Assembly: GCA_002733995.1 (NCBI GenBank) | Contig: NVXR01000012.1 | Coordinates: forward strand, 1,115-65,114 | Length of the DNA stretch: 64,000 nucleotides | Direction of reading: 5' to 3' | Source: Desulfotalea sp. | Lineage (GTDB): Bacteria > Desulfobacterota > Desulfobulbia > Desulfobulbales > Desulfocapsaceae | Shown here: positions 7,972 to 17,405 of the stretch, in pieces | How the letters are laid out: every line of letters starts with the position of its first letter | Numbering within the stretch: position 1 is the stretch's first letter | Notes under the pieces: model-generated | The model's database searches: none | Told to the model about the DNA's origin: nothing | Seen by the model: only the letters and a program-made list of their open reading frames with translations | Translations under genes and position numbers: made by a program

Positions 7972-10434
7972 GTGGGCAATTATTATCTGGAAAAAGATTG
8001 GTTTATGATTTCGATATTGCAAGTCCTGGCGTGGTCATCGATGGTTGTGCTGATATATGTCTATATTGGCTATCCTTTGTTGTTGTTTTGTCTACAGTAT
8101 CTTGTGCCAGGCAAAGTAATCACCAAAGATCCTGCTGCACGCCCCTACGTTACCTTGATGATTTCTTGCTATAACGAAGAGGATGTTATTGAGGGCAAGT
8201 TAAAAAATAGCCTGGCCATAGAATATCCCAAAGATCGCTTGGAAATTATCGTTGTTTCAGATGCTTCCTCTGATAGAACTGATGAGATTATTGCATCCTT
8301 TGCCGATGAAGGCGTCAGGTTGGTGCGCCAGGTCGAAAGATTGGGTAAGACCTCAGGTTTGAATCTTGGGATGGCATCAGCCCAAGGCGAGATAATTGTA
8401 TTTTCTGATGCAAACGCCATGTATGAGCCAGACGCCATTCTTCGTCTTGTAGAGAATTTTGCCGATGAGTGTGTCGGTTATGTAGTTGGTTGCGCGCGCT
8501 ATCAGGATACAGTGGCAACGGCCGCCGGGAAAAGTGAAGGAGAGTACTGGCGTTATGAGATTGCTTTGAAAACCATGGAAAGTAAGCTTCACTCCGTGGT
8601 TGGTGGTGATGGTGCGATTTATGCCATTCGGCGTGAGCTGTATGATGATTTGGGGATTACGGATATCAATGACTTTGTTAATCCGCTGCAGATAATAGCT
8701 AAAGGCTTTCGAGGTGTTTTTGCCCCCCAGGCCATCTGCTGGGAGGAGGCCTCAGGGGCATTCAGTAAAGAGTTCGAAAGAAAGGTTCGCATTGTCAATA
8801 GAGCCTTTAGTGGCCTCTTTAGAGTCAAGGAGGTTCTCAACCCCTTTAGTACTGGATTTTTTGCTTTGGAGGTAATCTCTCATAAATTATTGCGCTGGAT
8901 TTCCCCGCTCTTTTGGTTGATCTTTCTTTCTGCATCTCTGCTGTTAGCCTGTCTAGGAGTATTGTTTTTTCAATATCTTGTCGGCTTGGTGGTGTTGTTT
9001 TGTTGGCTTGCCTATGCTGGTTACCTCGTATCTAAAGGTGATGAGGGGTTTCCATTGTTTTATTACCCCTATTATTTCATACTGATCAATCTGGCTTCTC
9101 TTATAGGGGTTAGTCGTAGCCTGCGGGGCAAAGTGCAGTCTATTTGGACTCCTCCCCGGCTTGGAGCTAGTGACCAGCGGGGACTAGATTTAGGTCGGGG
9201 AGTAATACATGGGCTGGCCTGTGCCTCGTTTCTTATCATTTATCTACTGTCCGATAGACTGATTCCTATTACTTATTGGCATGCAAAATTTGCATGGACC
9301 TGTTCTGCTTTAATTCTTTTCTATATATATATTGGCTATCCACTGATACTTGCTATCCTGGCAAAAAATCGCTTTCGTCCTGTGAGGTGTGATGATAATT
9401 TTACGCCGGATCTGACTATGTTGATATGCGCGTATAACGAGGAAGAAGTAATTAAGGAGAAAATTGAAAACTGTTTGGCGTTAGATTATCCGCCAGAAAA
9501 AATAAAGTTTGTTATTGCCTCAGATGGATCAGAGGATGCCACCGGTGACATTGTAAAGAAATATATGGGAGAACATGTCATTTTCTATGATTACAAAGAG
9601 CGCCGGGGCAAAATAGGGGTAATTCTTGAGACCATGCCAAGGCTTACCTCGGATATCATACTTTTCTCAGATGCCAACACCATGTATGCCCCTGATGCTC
9701 TACGTAAATTGATGAGGAGTTTTGCAGACACCTCTGTGGGAGGTGTGAGTGCAGATGTCATTCTTACCAATGAAAAAGTTCCCTATGGTCAGTCAGAGTC
9801 TTTGTATTATCGATATGAGCGTTGGATTCAACAGACCGAGTCACATGTCGGTTCGATTATTGGTGCCGATGGGGGCATGTATGCTATACGCCGTAAGCTT
9901 TTTTTAAAACTATCAAACAATATCATCCTCGATGATTTTGTCATTTCCATGAACGTTGCCCTCCAGGGACATAGGATGGTCTACGATGGTGAGGCAAAGG
10001 GATATGAGAAAAACGTTAATTCTAATTCTGTCGAGTTTTTGAAGAAATCACGGGTGGTGGCGGGGGCCGTCCAGGCTATTAAACAGAACGAAGGGATTCC
10101 TGATCCGAGCCAGGGGCTCCTCTTCTTTTGTTATGTGTCCCATAAGCTTCTAAGATGGCATGTGCCACTTTTTTTGCTTTCACTGTTGGGTTTAACTGTG
10201 TATCTTTATGGGGTTACGTTGGGTCCGTGCGCTGGTATCTTTTTGATGTTGCAGGTGTCGTTTTACCTCGTGGCTCTGCTGGGAGGGGGCGTGCTTGGCA
10301 AGATAAAAACACCGTTTTTCTCAGTACCGTTTTATTTTTGTCTGGTTAATTGTGCTGCCTTATTTGGCCTATACAAGGGTTGGTTTAATAAGCAGGCTAC
10401 AAAATGGCGTGTATTTAGCCGTAATGCAAATTAG
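7972..10434 (+). CDS. Double-headed GT2 glycosyltransferase (two tandem transferase modules)
   Basis: This 820-residue membrane protein contains the same module twice. Each module has an N-terminal transmembrane helix ending in YIGYPL, a processive-type GT2 catalytic domain, and a C-terminal membrane bundle. Module 1 (about 20-400) has SCYNEEDVI, VSDASSD, FSDANAMY and GGDGAIYAIRR. Module 2 (about 440-820) has CAYNEEEVI, ASDGSED, FSDANTMY and GADGGMYAIRR. Single-module homologues of about 400 residues are the norm, so this is an internal duplication or fusion. Both modules keep the nucleotide-sugar aspartates, so both may be active. Start is GTG at 7972 with GGAGGG upstream; the ATG at 8005 is an alternative. 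It probably adds two successive sugars, or makes a disaccharide repeat. Confidence 0.85.
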   Translation: MGNYYLEKDWFMISILQVLAWSSMVVLIYVYIGYPLLLFCLQYLVPGKVITKDPAARPYVTLMISCYNEEDVIEGKLKNSLAIEYPKDRLEIIVVSDASSDRTDEIIASFADEGVRLVRQVERLGKTSGLNLGMASAQGEIIVFSDANAMYEPDAILRLVENFADECVGYVVGCARYQDTVATAAGKSEGEYWRYEIALKTMESKLHSVVGGDGAIYAIRRELYDDLGITDINDFVNPLQIIAKGFRGVFAPQAICWEEASGAFSKEFERKVRIVNRAFSGLFRVKEVLNPFSTGFFALEVISHKLLRWISPLFWLIFLSASLLLACLGVLFFQYLVGLVVLFCWLAYAGYLVSKGDEGFPLFYYPYYFILINLASLIGVSRSLRGKVQSIWTPPRLGASDQRGLDLGRGVIHGLACASFLIIYLLSDRLIPITYWHAKFAWTCSALILFYIYIGYPLILAILAKNRFRPVRCDDNFTPDLTMLICAYNEEEVIKEKIENCLALDYPPEKIKFVIASDGSEDATGDIVKKYMGEHVIFYDYKERRGKIGVILETMPRLTSDIILFSDANTMYAPDALRKLMRSFADTSVGGVSADVILTNEKVPYGQSESLYYRYERWIQQTESHVGSIIGADGGMYAIRRKLFLKLSNNIILDDFVISMNVALQGHRMVYDGEAKGYEKNVNSNSVEFLKKSRVVAGAVQAIKQNEGIPDPSQGLLFFCYVSHKLLRWHVPLFLLSLLGLTVYLYGVTLGPCAGIFLMLQVSFYLVALLGGGVLGKIKTPFFSVPFYFCLVNCAALFGLYKGWFNKQATKWRVFSRNAN

Positions 10435-10446
10435 CAGGGAAATATT

Positions 10447-11367
10447 ATGTTCGATTTTTCGGTAATTATCCCAGCCAAGAATGAAGGGAAATATTTAGAT
10501 CAATGTCTCAAGTCGCTAATTGAACAGGATTTTCCTAAGGAGCGTTATGAGATAATAGTTGTGGACAATGGTTCCGATGACGATACCGTTTCAATTGCAC
10601 ATAGTCGTGGTGTCAAGGTCGTGAGTTTACCTGAGGCGCAGACGATATCAGCAGTACGAAATAGTGGTGTTTTAGAGGCTTCAGGGGATGTGCTTGTCTT
10701 TCTTGATGCTGATTGTACTGTAGCTTCAGATTGGTTGTTGCGTGCAGAACTCTATTTGGATCGCGATGATGTAGCTTGTTTTGGTTCATCCCCGGTCATC
10801 CCCGGACAGGCGACCTGGGTGGAGGAAGCTTGGTTTTTAGTTAGGCAAAGCAAGGAACAGGTTTTTGAAAGGCAGTGGCAGGAATCAACAAATATGTTTG
10901 TTCACAAAAAATTTTTCAACAAGGTTGGCGGTTTTAATGAAAAACTATCTACCTGTGAGGATGTCGATCTTTCGTATCGGTTATTGCCGCTAGGCAAGAT
11001 TATATCAGATGCGAATATTGTCACAATTCATCACCGTGATCCTAAAAGTATTAAAGCCTTTTTTTACAAAGAAAAATGGCGGGGTAAAGACAATTATTCA
11101 GGATTGGTTCAACATGGTATTAAATTGAGAGAACTGCCAAGCCTGTTACTGCCACTATATTTTACAATTTTGATTTTATCCTCATTTGGAACGATGATTC
11201 TAGGTTTTCCTTTTGTGCTGACCTTTTCATTGCTTGCTCTAGCTCAACTTCCTGTAGTGGGACTAACCTGGTTGAAAATTAGGCATCATTTCAGTTTTAA
11301 AAATTTTGTTCAATTATTGTTATTATACAATGTTTATTTTTTTGCCAGAGCAATGGCCATTTTTTAA
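10447..11367 (+). CDS. GT2 family glycosyltransferase with C-terminal membrane helices
   Basis: The 306-residue protein starts directly with the GT2 nucleotide-binding motif SVIIPAKNEGKYL. VVDNGSDDDT and FLDADCT provide the UDP- and metal-binding aspartates. The acceptor-side acidic motif lies in STCEDVDLSYRL. Two or three hydrophobic helices near residues 225-305 tether it to the inner membrane. It would add one sugar to the lipid-linked repeat unit. It resembles the GT2 at 27269-28201 closely in layout, and both end in an ARxMAIF tail, suggesting paralogues. It lies 12 bases after the double-headed transferase. Confidence 0.88.
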   Translation: MFDFSVIIPAKNEGKYLDQCLKSLIEQDFPKERYEIIVVDNGSDDDTVSIAHSRGVKVVSLPEAQTISAVRNSGVLEASGDVLVFLDADCTVASDWLLRAELYLDRDDVACFGSSPVIPGQATWVEEAWFLVRQSKEQVFERQWQESTNMFVHKKFFNKVGGFNEKLSTCEDVDLSYRLLPLGKIISDANIVTIHHRDPKSIKAFFYKEKWRGKDNYSGLVQHGIKLRELPSLLLPLYFTILILSSFGTMILGFPFVLTFSLLALAQLPVVGLTWLKIRHHFSFKNFVQLLLLYNVYFFARAMAIF

Positions 11368-11395
11368 CCCACCACTACAGGTAAACTAATACACT

Positions 11396-13264
11396 ATGTG
11401 TGGAATAGCCGGGGCAACCCTTAATTTACTCGGAGATCTTCCCAGAGAATCTCTTCATCGCATGAATGAAGTAATGGCTCACCGTGGTCCGGATATGGGA
11501 GAGGTTACCTGTGATCAATATATGGGGCTTTGCCATAGACGCTTGTCTATCATTGATCTGTCCGAGGATGGCAGGCAGCCCATGGTTGGTACTGATGGGC
11601 GGTATACCATTGTGTTTAACGGGGAGATTTATAATTTTCAGGAACTTCGAGAAGAACTACTAGCAAAAGGTCATACATTTCGATCCGCCTCAGATACTGA
11701 GGTGTTATTAACGCTCTATGCCGAGGAAGGACCTCGATCCTTGCAGAGAATTAGGGGTATGTTCGCATTTGTTATCTGGGACAATAAAAAAAGACAACTG
11801 TTCGCAGCTAGGGATCGTATCGGTAAAAAGCCATTTTATTATTACCACCACGGAGACAAATTCGCTTTTGCCTCTGAACTCAAATCAATTCTGGAGTTGG
11901 AGCAGGTACCGAGGGAAATTGATTATACCTCCGTACTGGACTATTTTAAATATCTCTATATCCCCCATCCAAAGAGTATCTATAAAGGTATTAGCAAGTT
12001 AGAGCCTGGTCACTATCTGCTGTATTCAGACGGACAGCTCGAGATTAAAGAATATTGGGATGTTGATTTTTCTTCTACATCAGAGGGGACTCCCCAGGAA
12101 CAGGAAGAAGAATTACTAAAGATAATTCATGAAGCGGTTCAATGTCGTTTAATATCAGATGTTCCTCTTGGAGCGTTTCTCAGCGGTGGTATCGATTCCT
12201 CCGGGATTGTGGCTTTGATGGCCCAGATCAACAAGGAACCGGTAACAACCTGCACAATAGGCTTTGATGATAAAAAACATAATGAAGCGATTTATGCGAA
12301 AGAGTTTGCCGGGAAATTAAAGGCAAATCATTTTGAACAATATATAAAAGATGAACCTGCTCAAATAATCAGAAAATTAGTTTGGCACTTTGATGAGCCT
12401 TTTGCAGATTCTTCAATGGTACCCACTTATTATGTTTCTAAAATGGCTCGTGAGCAGGTTACCGTTGCCCTGTCTGGTGATGGGGGGGATGAAAGTTTTG
12501 CGGGATATGAAAAATACGCCATCGACAGCTATGAAAATAAGGTAAGAGAATATATTCCTGCTGGGATATTGAAAAGTATTAGGGGCCTAACGGGTTGTTT
12601 TCTCCAGCAACGGACGATGAAGCGTCTTCATTCACTGTGCAGTTCTGCACTCTTAGATCCTGCCCAGGCATTATATATAACAAATTCCTTTATGACGGAT
12701 GAACAAGCAAAATTGATTTTTTCAGATCATTTCTTGCAGCAGGTTCAAGGTTACGATCCTGCAGAACACACCCGTAGGTACTACCAAAAAGCCAATGGAC
12801 CAGACCATCTGGCTAAGGTTTTATACACTGATCTAAAGCTTTTTCTACCTGGTGATATTCTAGTTAAGGTGGACAGGATGAGTATGGCGAACTCTTTGGA
12901 GACGAGATCGCCCCTTCTAGATCATAAAGTTATTGAAGCAGCTGCAAGAATCCCCTCAGCACTTAAATTTAAAAATGGGGAGAAAAAAATAGTTTTGAAA
13001 GCTGCTTTTCGTTCTTTGGTGGGAAAGGATGTTCTGACCCGGAAAAAACATGGTTTCACTGTTCCGCTAAATCAGTGGTTTAAAAATGATTTACGAGAAA
13101 TGGCCTTGACGTCAATTTTTGAAACAGAGGGAATGGATACTTACTTTTCGATGGCTGGGGTAAAAGAAATCTGGGATCAACACCAGTCTGGAGAAGACGA
13201 CCATGGTACACTTTTATGGTCTGTTTTTATGTTCTCGTTGTGGCTAGATATGGTGACTGCATAG
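11396..13264 (+). CDS. asnB: Asparagine synthase-like glutamine amidotransferase, EPS locus type
   Basis: The 622-residue protein has the two domains of glutamine-hydrolysing asparagine synthetase. The N-terminal Ntn glutaminase starts MCGIAG, with Cys2 the nucleophile once Met is removed, and includes the AHRGPD and FNGEIYNFQELR motifs. The synthetase domain carries the ATP pyrophosphatase loop FLSGGIDSS near residue 265 and the VALSGDGGDESFAGY motif. Relatives of this length are regular members of exosortase EPS clusters, where they are thought to amidate a sugar carboxylate or a peptide rather than make free asparagine. Genuine asparagine synthesis cannot be excluded. It lies between a GT2 gene and an acetyltransferase in the same operon. 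Confidence 0.88.
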   Translation: MCGIAGATLNLLGDLPRESLHRMNEVMAHRGPDMGEVTCDQYMGLCHRRLSIIDLSEDGRQPMVGTDGRYTIVFNGEIYNFQELREELLAKGHTFRSASDTEVLLTLYAEEGPRSLQRIRGMFAFVIWDNKKRQLFAARDRIGKKPFYYYHHGDKFAFASELKSILELEQVPREIDYTSVLDYFKYLYIPHPKSIYKGISKLEPGHYLLYSDGQLEIKEYWDVDFSSTSEGTPQEQEEELLKIIHEAVQCRLISDVPLGAFLSGGIDSSGIVALMAQINKEPVTTCTIGFDDKKHNEAIYAKEFAGKLKANHFEQYIKDEPAQIIRKLVWHFDEPFADSSMVPTYYVSKMAREQVTVALSGDGGDESFAGYEKYAIDSYENKVREYIPAGILKSIRGLTGCFLQQRTMKRLHSLCSSALLDPAQALYITNSFMTDEQAKLIFSDHFLQQVQGYDPAEHTRRYYQKANGPDHLAKVLYTDLKLFLPGDILVKVDRMSMANSLETRSPLLDHKVIEAAARIPSALKFKNGEKKIVLKAAFRSLVGKDVLTRKKHGFTVPLNQWFKNDLREMALTSIFETEGMDTYFSMAGVKEIWDQHQSGEDDHGTLLWSVFMFSLWLDMVTA

Positions 13265-13294
13265 TGCGTAGATTGAAGCTGAGGTGGTACACGG

Positions 13295-13822
13295 ATGTTT
13301 GATAATATAAAACAGGACCTTGAGGCCTTAGGCGGAGGGAGATGCGGTCTACGTACATTGGTTCGCGGACTTCTTTCTCAAGGGTTACAGGCGATTGTAG
13401 TGTATCGTTTTTTTCATTGGCTGAGACAAAAGAATATACCCGTTCAGCCAGTTCGTTTTATGTGCGAGCGCTTTATAGAGATTACTACCGGTATTTCCAT
13501 TCCGGCTGAATGTAAAATAGGCAAAGGTTTTAGAATTCATCATTTTGGTGGCATAATATTTCACCCTGCCGTCATCATTGGCAAAAACTGTACTATCTAT
13601 CAGGGCGTGACTTTGGGCGATAGAGGTGGGTATGGTGGAGCGCCAACTATAGGTGATAATGTTATTATTGGAGCAGGCGCCAAAATAGTTGGCGAAGTAA
13701 CAATTGGCAATAATTGTAAGATTGGAGCTCTTGCTGTGGTGAGTGAGAGTATTCCGGACAATGCTAAGGTGTACTGTGCCAGGCCTATTGTAATGACTGC
13801 AGATAAGAAACGAAAAAAATGA
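13295..13822 (+). CDS. Serine acetyltransferase-like hexapeptide O-acetyltransferase
   Basis: This 175-residue protein has a left-handed beta-helix built from hexapeptide repeats, for example IGKNCTIYQGVTLGD and IGDNVIIGAGAKI. The catalytic His pair is in the RIHHFGG segment, as in CysE. The N-terminal helical part is short, unlike full-length serine acetyltransferases that drive cysteine synthesis. In an EPS operon it most likely O-acetylates a sugar using acetyl-CoA. The stop overlaps the next start by four bases (ATGA), so translation is coupled. A second enzyme of this type lies at 22424-22963. Confidence 0.82.
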   Translation: MFDNIKQDLEALGGGRCGLRTLVRGLLSQGLQAIVVYRFFHWLRQKNIPVQPVRFMCERFIEITTGISIPAECKIGKGFRIHHFGGIIFHPAVIIGKNCTIYQGVTLGDRGGYGGAPTIGDNVIIGAGAKIVGEVTIGNNCKIGALAVVSESIPDNAKVYCARPIVMTADKKRKK

Positions 13823-14967
13823 AACAAATACGAATCATGGAGCTTCGCGGTACCTATAAAGGGGGGGGAGGACCAGATAAAACTATATTGCTTTCAGCTG
13901 CTAAACATGATCGCAAGCGTTTTTTTGTACTGGTAACCTATCTGCGCGATCCTAAAGACGATGATTTCCAGATTGGCGATATGGCCAGAAAATATGGTGT
14001 ACCCGACTATGTTGAAGTGCTTGATCGAAGCATGCTGGATTTTAGGTGTTTGTTTCAACTCCATAGTTTATTGCGGTGCCACAAATTAACTATTATTCAC
14101 GTTCATGATCAAAAAACAACCTTGCTTGGGTTTTTGCTGAAAATACTCAATCCTCGAATCAAAGTGATGAGTACAGCGCATGGCTGGATTGTAAACTCTC
14201 GGTTAGACAGCCTGAAAAAAAAGATACAATTAACAATACTCAAGTCTTTTCCTCTTCATATTGCTGTTTCAAAAGCAACTGAAAATTTGATGCTAGACGC
14301 AGGGTTTCGACCTGAGTCGATCAAGATGTTGTATAATTCAATTGATATTAATACATGGAAACGCACGAATGGTAGTGGAACGCTATTAAAACGCGAACTT
14401 GGTATTGCTCCTGAAGCAATGGTGATTGGCTCAATAGGCAGGTTGAGTCAGGAAAAAGATCTTATAACATTCTTGCGAGTTGCAAAAAACATACTGGTGA
14501 AATCTCCTGATATAATCTTTCTCATTGTTGGGGATGGCAAGGGAAGTGAAATTGGTCAAGAATTGTTGAATGAGGCTAAATCTTTAGCTATAGAGAAGAG
14601 TCTGTTTTTCTTGGGTCATCGTACTGATTTGATGAATATCTATGGTGTCTTGGACCTTTTTTTGATGACTTCTTTGACAGAAGGGTTACCAAATACAGTT
14701 TTGGAGGCCATGGCCATGGAGGTGCCTATTGTTTCGACGGCTGTTGGGGGGGTTCCTGAAATTGTGGAACACTTAAAGACAGGTACTTTGTGCAATGTTG
14801 GTGATGTCGAAGGCATAACTAAAAGTGTGGAAGAACTCCTACAAAATTCTTTAACCAGAGATAAGTTTACAGCAAACGGCAGGGCGTTAATTTTAGAAAA
14901 ATTTTCTTTCGATGGGCGGTTAGAGGCTATCGAAAAGATATATGTAAATCTGGCTGAAAGGATATAG
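13819..14967 (+). CDS. GT4 family glycosyltransferase
   Basis: The 382-residue protein has the GT-B fold. A GGGGPDKT loop near the N-terminus and the IIHVHDQKT motif mark the acceptor domain. IGSIGRLSQEKDL opens the C-terminal nucleotide-binding domain (about residue 200). The retaining GT4 signature SLTEGLPNTVLEAMAM with its conserved glutamates follows near residue 285. It is a cytosolic enzyme using a nucleotide-activated sugar to extend the lipid-linked repeat. It overlaps the upstream acetyltransferase by four bases. Confidence 0.9.
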   Translation: MKQIRIMELRGTYKGGGGPDKTILLSAAKHDRKRFFVLVTYLRDPKDDDFQIGDMARKYGVPDYVEVLDRSMLDFRCLFQLHSLLRCHKLTIIHVHDQKTTLLGFLLKILNPRIKVMSTAHGWIVNSRLDSLKKKIQLTILKSFPLHIAVSKATENLMLDAGFRPESIKMLYNSIDINTWKRTNGSGTLLKRELGIAPEAMVIGSIGRLSQEKDLITFLRVAKNILVKSPDIIFLIVGDGKGSEIGQELLNEAKSLAIEKSLFFLGHRTDLMNIYGVLDLFLMTSLTEGLPNTVLEAMAMEVPIVSTAVGGVPEIVEHLKTGTLCNVGDVEGITKSVEELLQNSLTRDKFTANGRALILEKFSFDGRLEAIEKIYVNLAERI

Positions 14968-15097
14968 CAGGGTGAAATGGATAATATCTCAATAGAAATC
15001 AACTATACGACGTGTTGCTCTTATTACTAAACGCCATATTTATTTCCGCCTGAGACCTCTACAGAGGTATAATAAGCGGTTACTGTGGGTGCAAATT

Positions 15098-16207
15098 ATG
15101 GATACAAATAGGTTGACAGATGTAGATAGTAGCTTTTTGGCATACTTGAGGAGTTTGGCGATTTTTGTAATAGTTTTTGGCCATGTTGGAGGCTTTTGGG
15201 CTTTTAGGCCATATTCTGAATTCTTACATGTCTTTATCTCAATGTTCTTTTTCATTTCTGGAGCTGTTTCGTATTATAGTTTCAGGAGATTGCCACATGT
15301 CAGAAGCTATTATGCTAAACGAATTGTCGGGTTACTTGTCCCATATTATCTGCTATGTATTCTCTCGTTGCTTGTCTATTGTATTATAAATCATAAGTTC
15401 CCATGCTTGGATATTGGTAATGTGTTGAGATGGATTCAAATAAGACCGTCAAATGCTATTATGCCATTTCCTGTAGGGCAAGTTTGGTTTCTACACACAT
15501 TCTTTTTTGTAATTATTGCTTCACCTGTTTATTTCGTTTTAGCTGAAAAAAACAATGTATTCTTGCCGCTAATAATAGTTATAATAATTGTGATTTCTTA
15601 TACTCAGTTGCAATACGATCTTGCTAAGAGTCTTTATTTTTTTGGTAATAACTTATACAAACCTTTAGTGTTTAGTGGTTTTTTTGTTTTTGGTGTGATT
15701 GCTTTTACATCGACAAGACTACGTGATTCTCGATTTGTTGTTTTTCTACTGTTCCTTTCTTTAGCGCTAAACGCTGTTATCGTAGTGCTCTTTAGTTTAA
15801 ATATAGACTTAAGTTTTCATGTTTTTTCACCGGATATTTATTATGTACTAATAAGTTATTCTTCTATTTTAATTGCTTTTCTTCTTAAACAAAAACTAGT
15901 TTGGTTTGTACAAAAAAATAAGGTAGTTGAATATTCATTTATGTTTTTTCATAAACATACATTCTCAATTTTTATTTTGCATACATTTTCTATATATTTA
16001 ACTGAAACAATAGGAGGGTTGGTTGATCCACAGGTGAAATCTGTAACATATGGCCTTGTGAAATTGTTGGTTGTTTTGATTGTTACGTGCATATTAGCGG
16101 TTCCCTGCACTGCTATATCGAATAAATTGTCAACATTCGTAATGAAAGTGATAAGTGCATGCTCAATCAAAAAACTTCGTAGCGCAAAGGGCACAGGTAG
16201 GTCTTGA
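15098..16207 (+). CDS. Acyltransferase family 3 membrane protein
   Basis: The 369-residue protein has about ten hydrophobic helices and the acyltransferase-3 pattern: an N-terminal SFLAYLRSLAIFVIVFGHVGG helix carrying the conserved His, then FFISG and GQVWFLHTFF. Members move acyl groups (often acetyl or succinyl) across the inner membrane onto polysaccharides or lipids. The ATG at 15098 is taken as the start; the in-frame GTG at 15089 adds three residues. The gene is noticeably richer in A and T than the deacetylase-exosortase end of the operon, hinting at separate acquisition of the middle of the cluster. Confidence 0.82.
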   Translation: MDTNRLTDVDSSFLAYLRSLAIFVIVFGHVGGFWAFRPYSEFLHVFISMFFFISGAVSYYSFRRLPHVRSYYAKRIVGLLVPYYLLCILSLLVYCIINHKFPCLDIGNVLRWIQIRPSNAIMPFPVGQVWFLHTFFFVIIASPVYFVLAEKNNVFLPLIIVIIIVISYTQLQYDLAKSLYFFGNNLYKPLVFSGFFVFGVIAFTSTRLRDSRFVVFLLFLSLALNAVIVVLFSLNIDLSFHVFSPDIYYVLISYSSILIAFLLKQKLVWFVQKNKVVEYSFMFFHKHTFSIFILHTFSIYLTETIGGLVDPQVKSVTYGLVKLLVVLIVTCILAVPCTAISNKLSTFVMKVISACSIKKLRSAKGTGRS

Positions 16208-16286
16208 TTATTTAACTGTAATAGGTCGGCAAGTGAGTATTCAGTTGTTGCTGTTTTGTGTTCCTAGGTGCATTTTGGGTGAGGAA

Positions 16287-17402
16287 ATGACTAACGAAAA
16301 GTTGCGGATTCTTCATGTTACTCTTGTTATCGATATAGGCGGGTTGGAAAAAATAATTTTTGAATTAGGAAAAGTCTTTGTTGAACAGGGCGTTGAGGTG
16401 GAAGTTCTCTGCCTACGTGGCATTAATGCTGATTACCTTGCGAATATTAATAATCCATCGATACCTGTCTTTATGATGCGGAAAAAAGGTCGTTTTGACA
16501 TTGGATATCACTATAGAGTAGCACGTTTTCTTAAGCGTAAATCATTTGATGTGATACATGCTCATAGTGGTTGTTTTTGGGATTCTGCATTGTTCTATCT
16601 ATTCTCAGGGGTTAAAAAATTTATTTATACAGCGCATGGTTTGCCGATCGTAAATGGATTAAAGGTACGGGCTGAAGACATAATTTCAGGTTTTATAGTT
16701 GATACTGTTGTTGCAGTATCAACTGAAATAGAACTGGTGATGAGGAAATGTCTTATTTTTAATGACAGAAAAATTACCACTATTCTAAATGGGGTTGATA
16801 CAAGCGTTTTTGTGCCGCTTAAAGATAAAGAAAAACAAAACCTGTTGAAAAAATATAAATTGCCACAAAATAATTATAGGATAGGTAGTATTGGGAGACT
16901 AGCTCCTGAGAAGAACTACCAAATGTTATTACGTTCTTTTGCTCTGTTGATTGGTGAATGTGATGAAAATATCGATTTACTGTTGGTCGGTTCTGGGTGT
17001 ATGGAGAAGTCTTTACAAAGACTAGCTGGTGACCTTGGGATTGAGGAAAATGTGTTTTTTTTAGGTGTGCAGCACAAAATATATGAAATATTGCCTTTAT
17101 TTAATGTTTTTGTGCTGTCATCCTATACTGAGGGAACATCAATTTCGTTACTGGAAGCTCAATCCTGTGGTGTTCCAGCGGTAGTTACCGATGTCGGAGG
17201 GAACGGTTTTGTGGTAAAAGATGGTAAAAACGGAATGATATGTCAAGTAGATGATGTTTTTGCAATGTCGGCATGTCTAAAGGTACTTCTAGAAAACCCC
17301 GAACTTTGTATAGAATATGGGGAGAATGCCAGGTTACGAGTTGAAGAAGACTTTAGCTTGAAAAAAATGGCAACTAAATATGCGCAGCTTTATGTTGGTT
17401 GA
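16287..17402 (+). CDS. GT4 family glycosyltransferase
   Basis: This 371-residue GT-B enzyme begins KLRILHVTLVIDIGGLEK, the usual N-terminal strand and glycine loop of GT4 enzymes. The nucleotide-sugar domain starts at IGSIGRLAPEKNY. The signature acidic segment is SYTEGTSISLLEAQSCGVPAV. The start at 16287 has a GAGGAA ribosome site; the frame stays open upstream to 16155 but that would overlap the preceding gene. It is part of the EPS assembly operon, and the next gene starts three bases after its stop. Confidence 0.88.
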   Translation: MTNEKLRILHVTLVIDIGGLEKIIFELGKVFVEQGVEVEVLCLRGINADYLANINNPSIPVFMMRKKGRFDIGYHYRVARFLKRKSFDVIHAHSGCFWDSALFYLFSGVKKFIYTAHGLPIVNGLKVRAEDIISGFIVDTVVAVSTEIELVMRKCLIFNDRKITTILNGVDTSVFVPLKDKEKQNLLKKYKLPQNNYRIGSIGRLAPEKNYQMLLRSFALLIGECDENIDLLLVGSGCMEKSLQRLAGDLGIEENVFFLGVQHKIYEILPLFNVFVLSSYTEGTSISLLEAQSCGVPAVVTDVGGNGFVVKDGKNGMICQVDDVFAMSACLKVLLENPELCIEYGENARLRVEEDFSLKKMATKYAQLYVG

Positions 17403-17405
17403 TTG

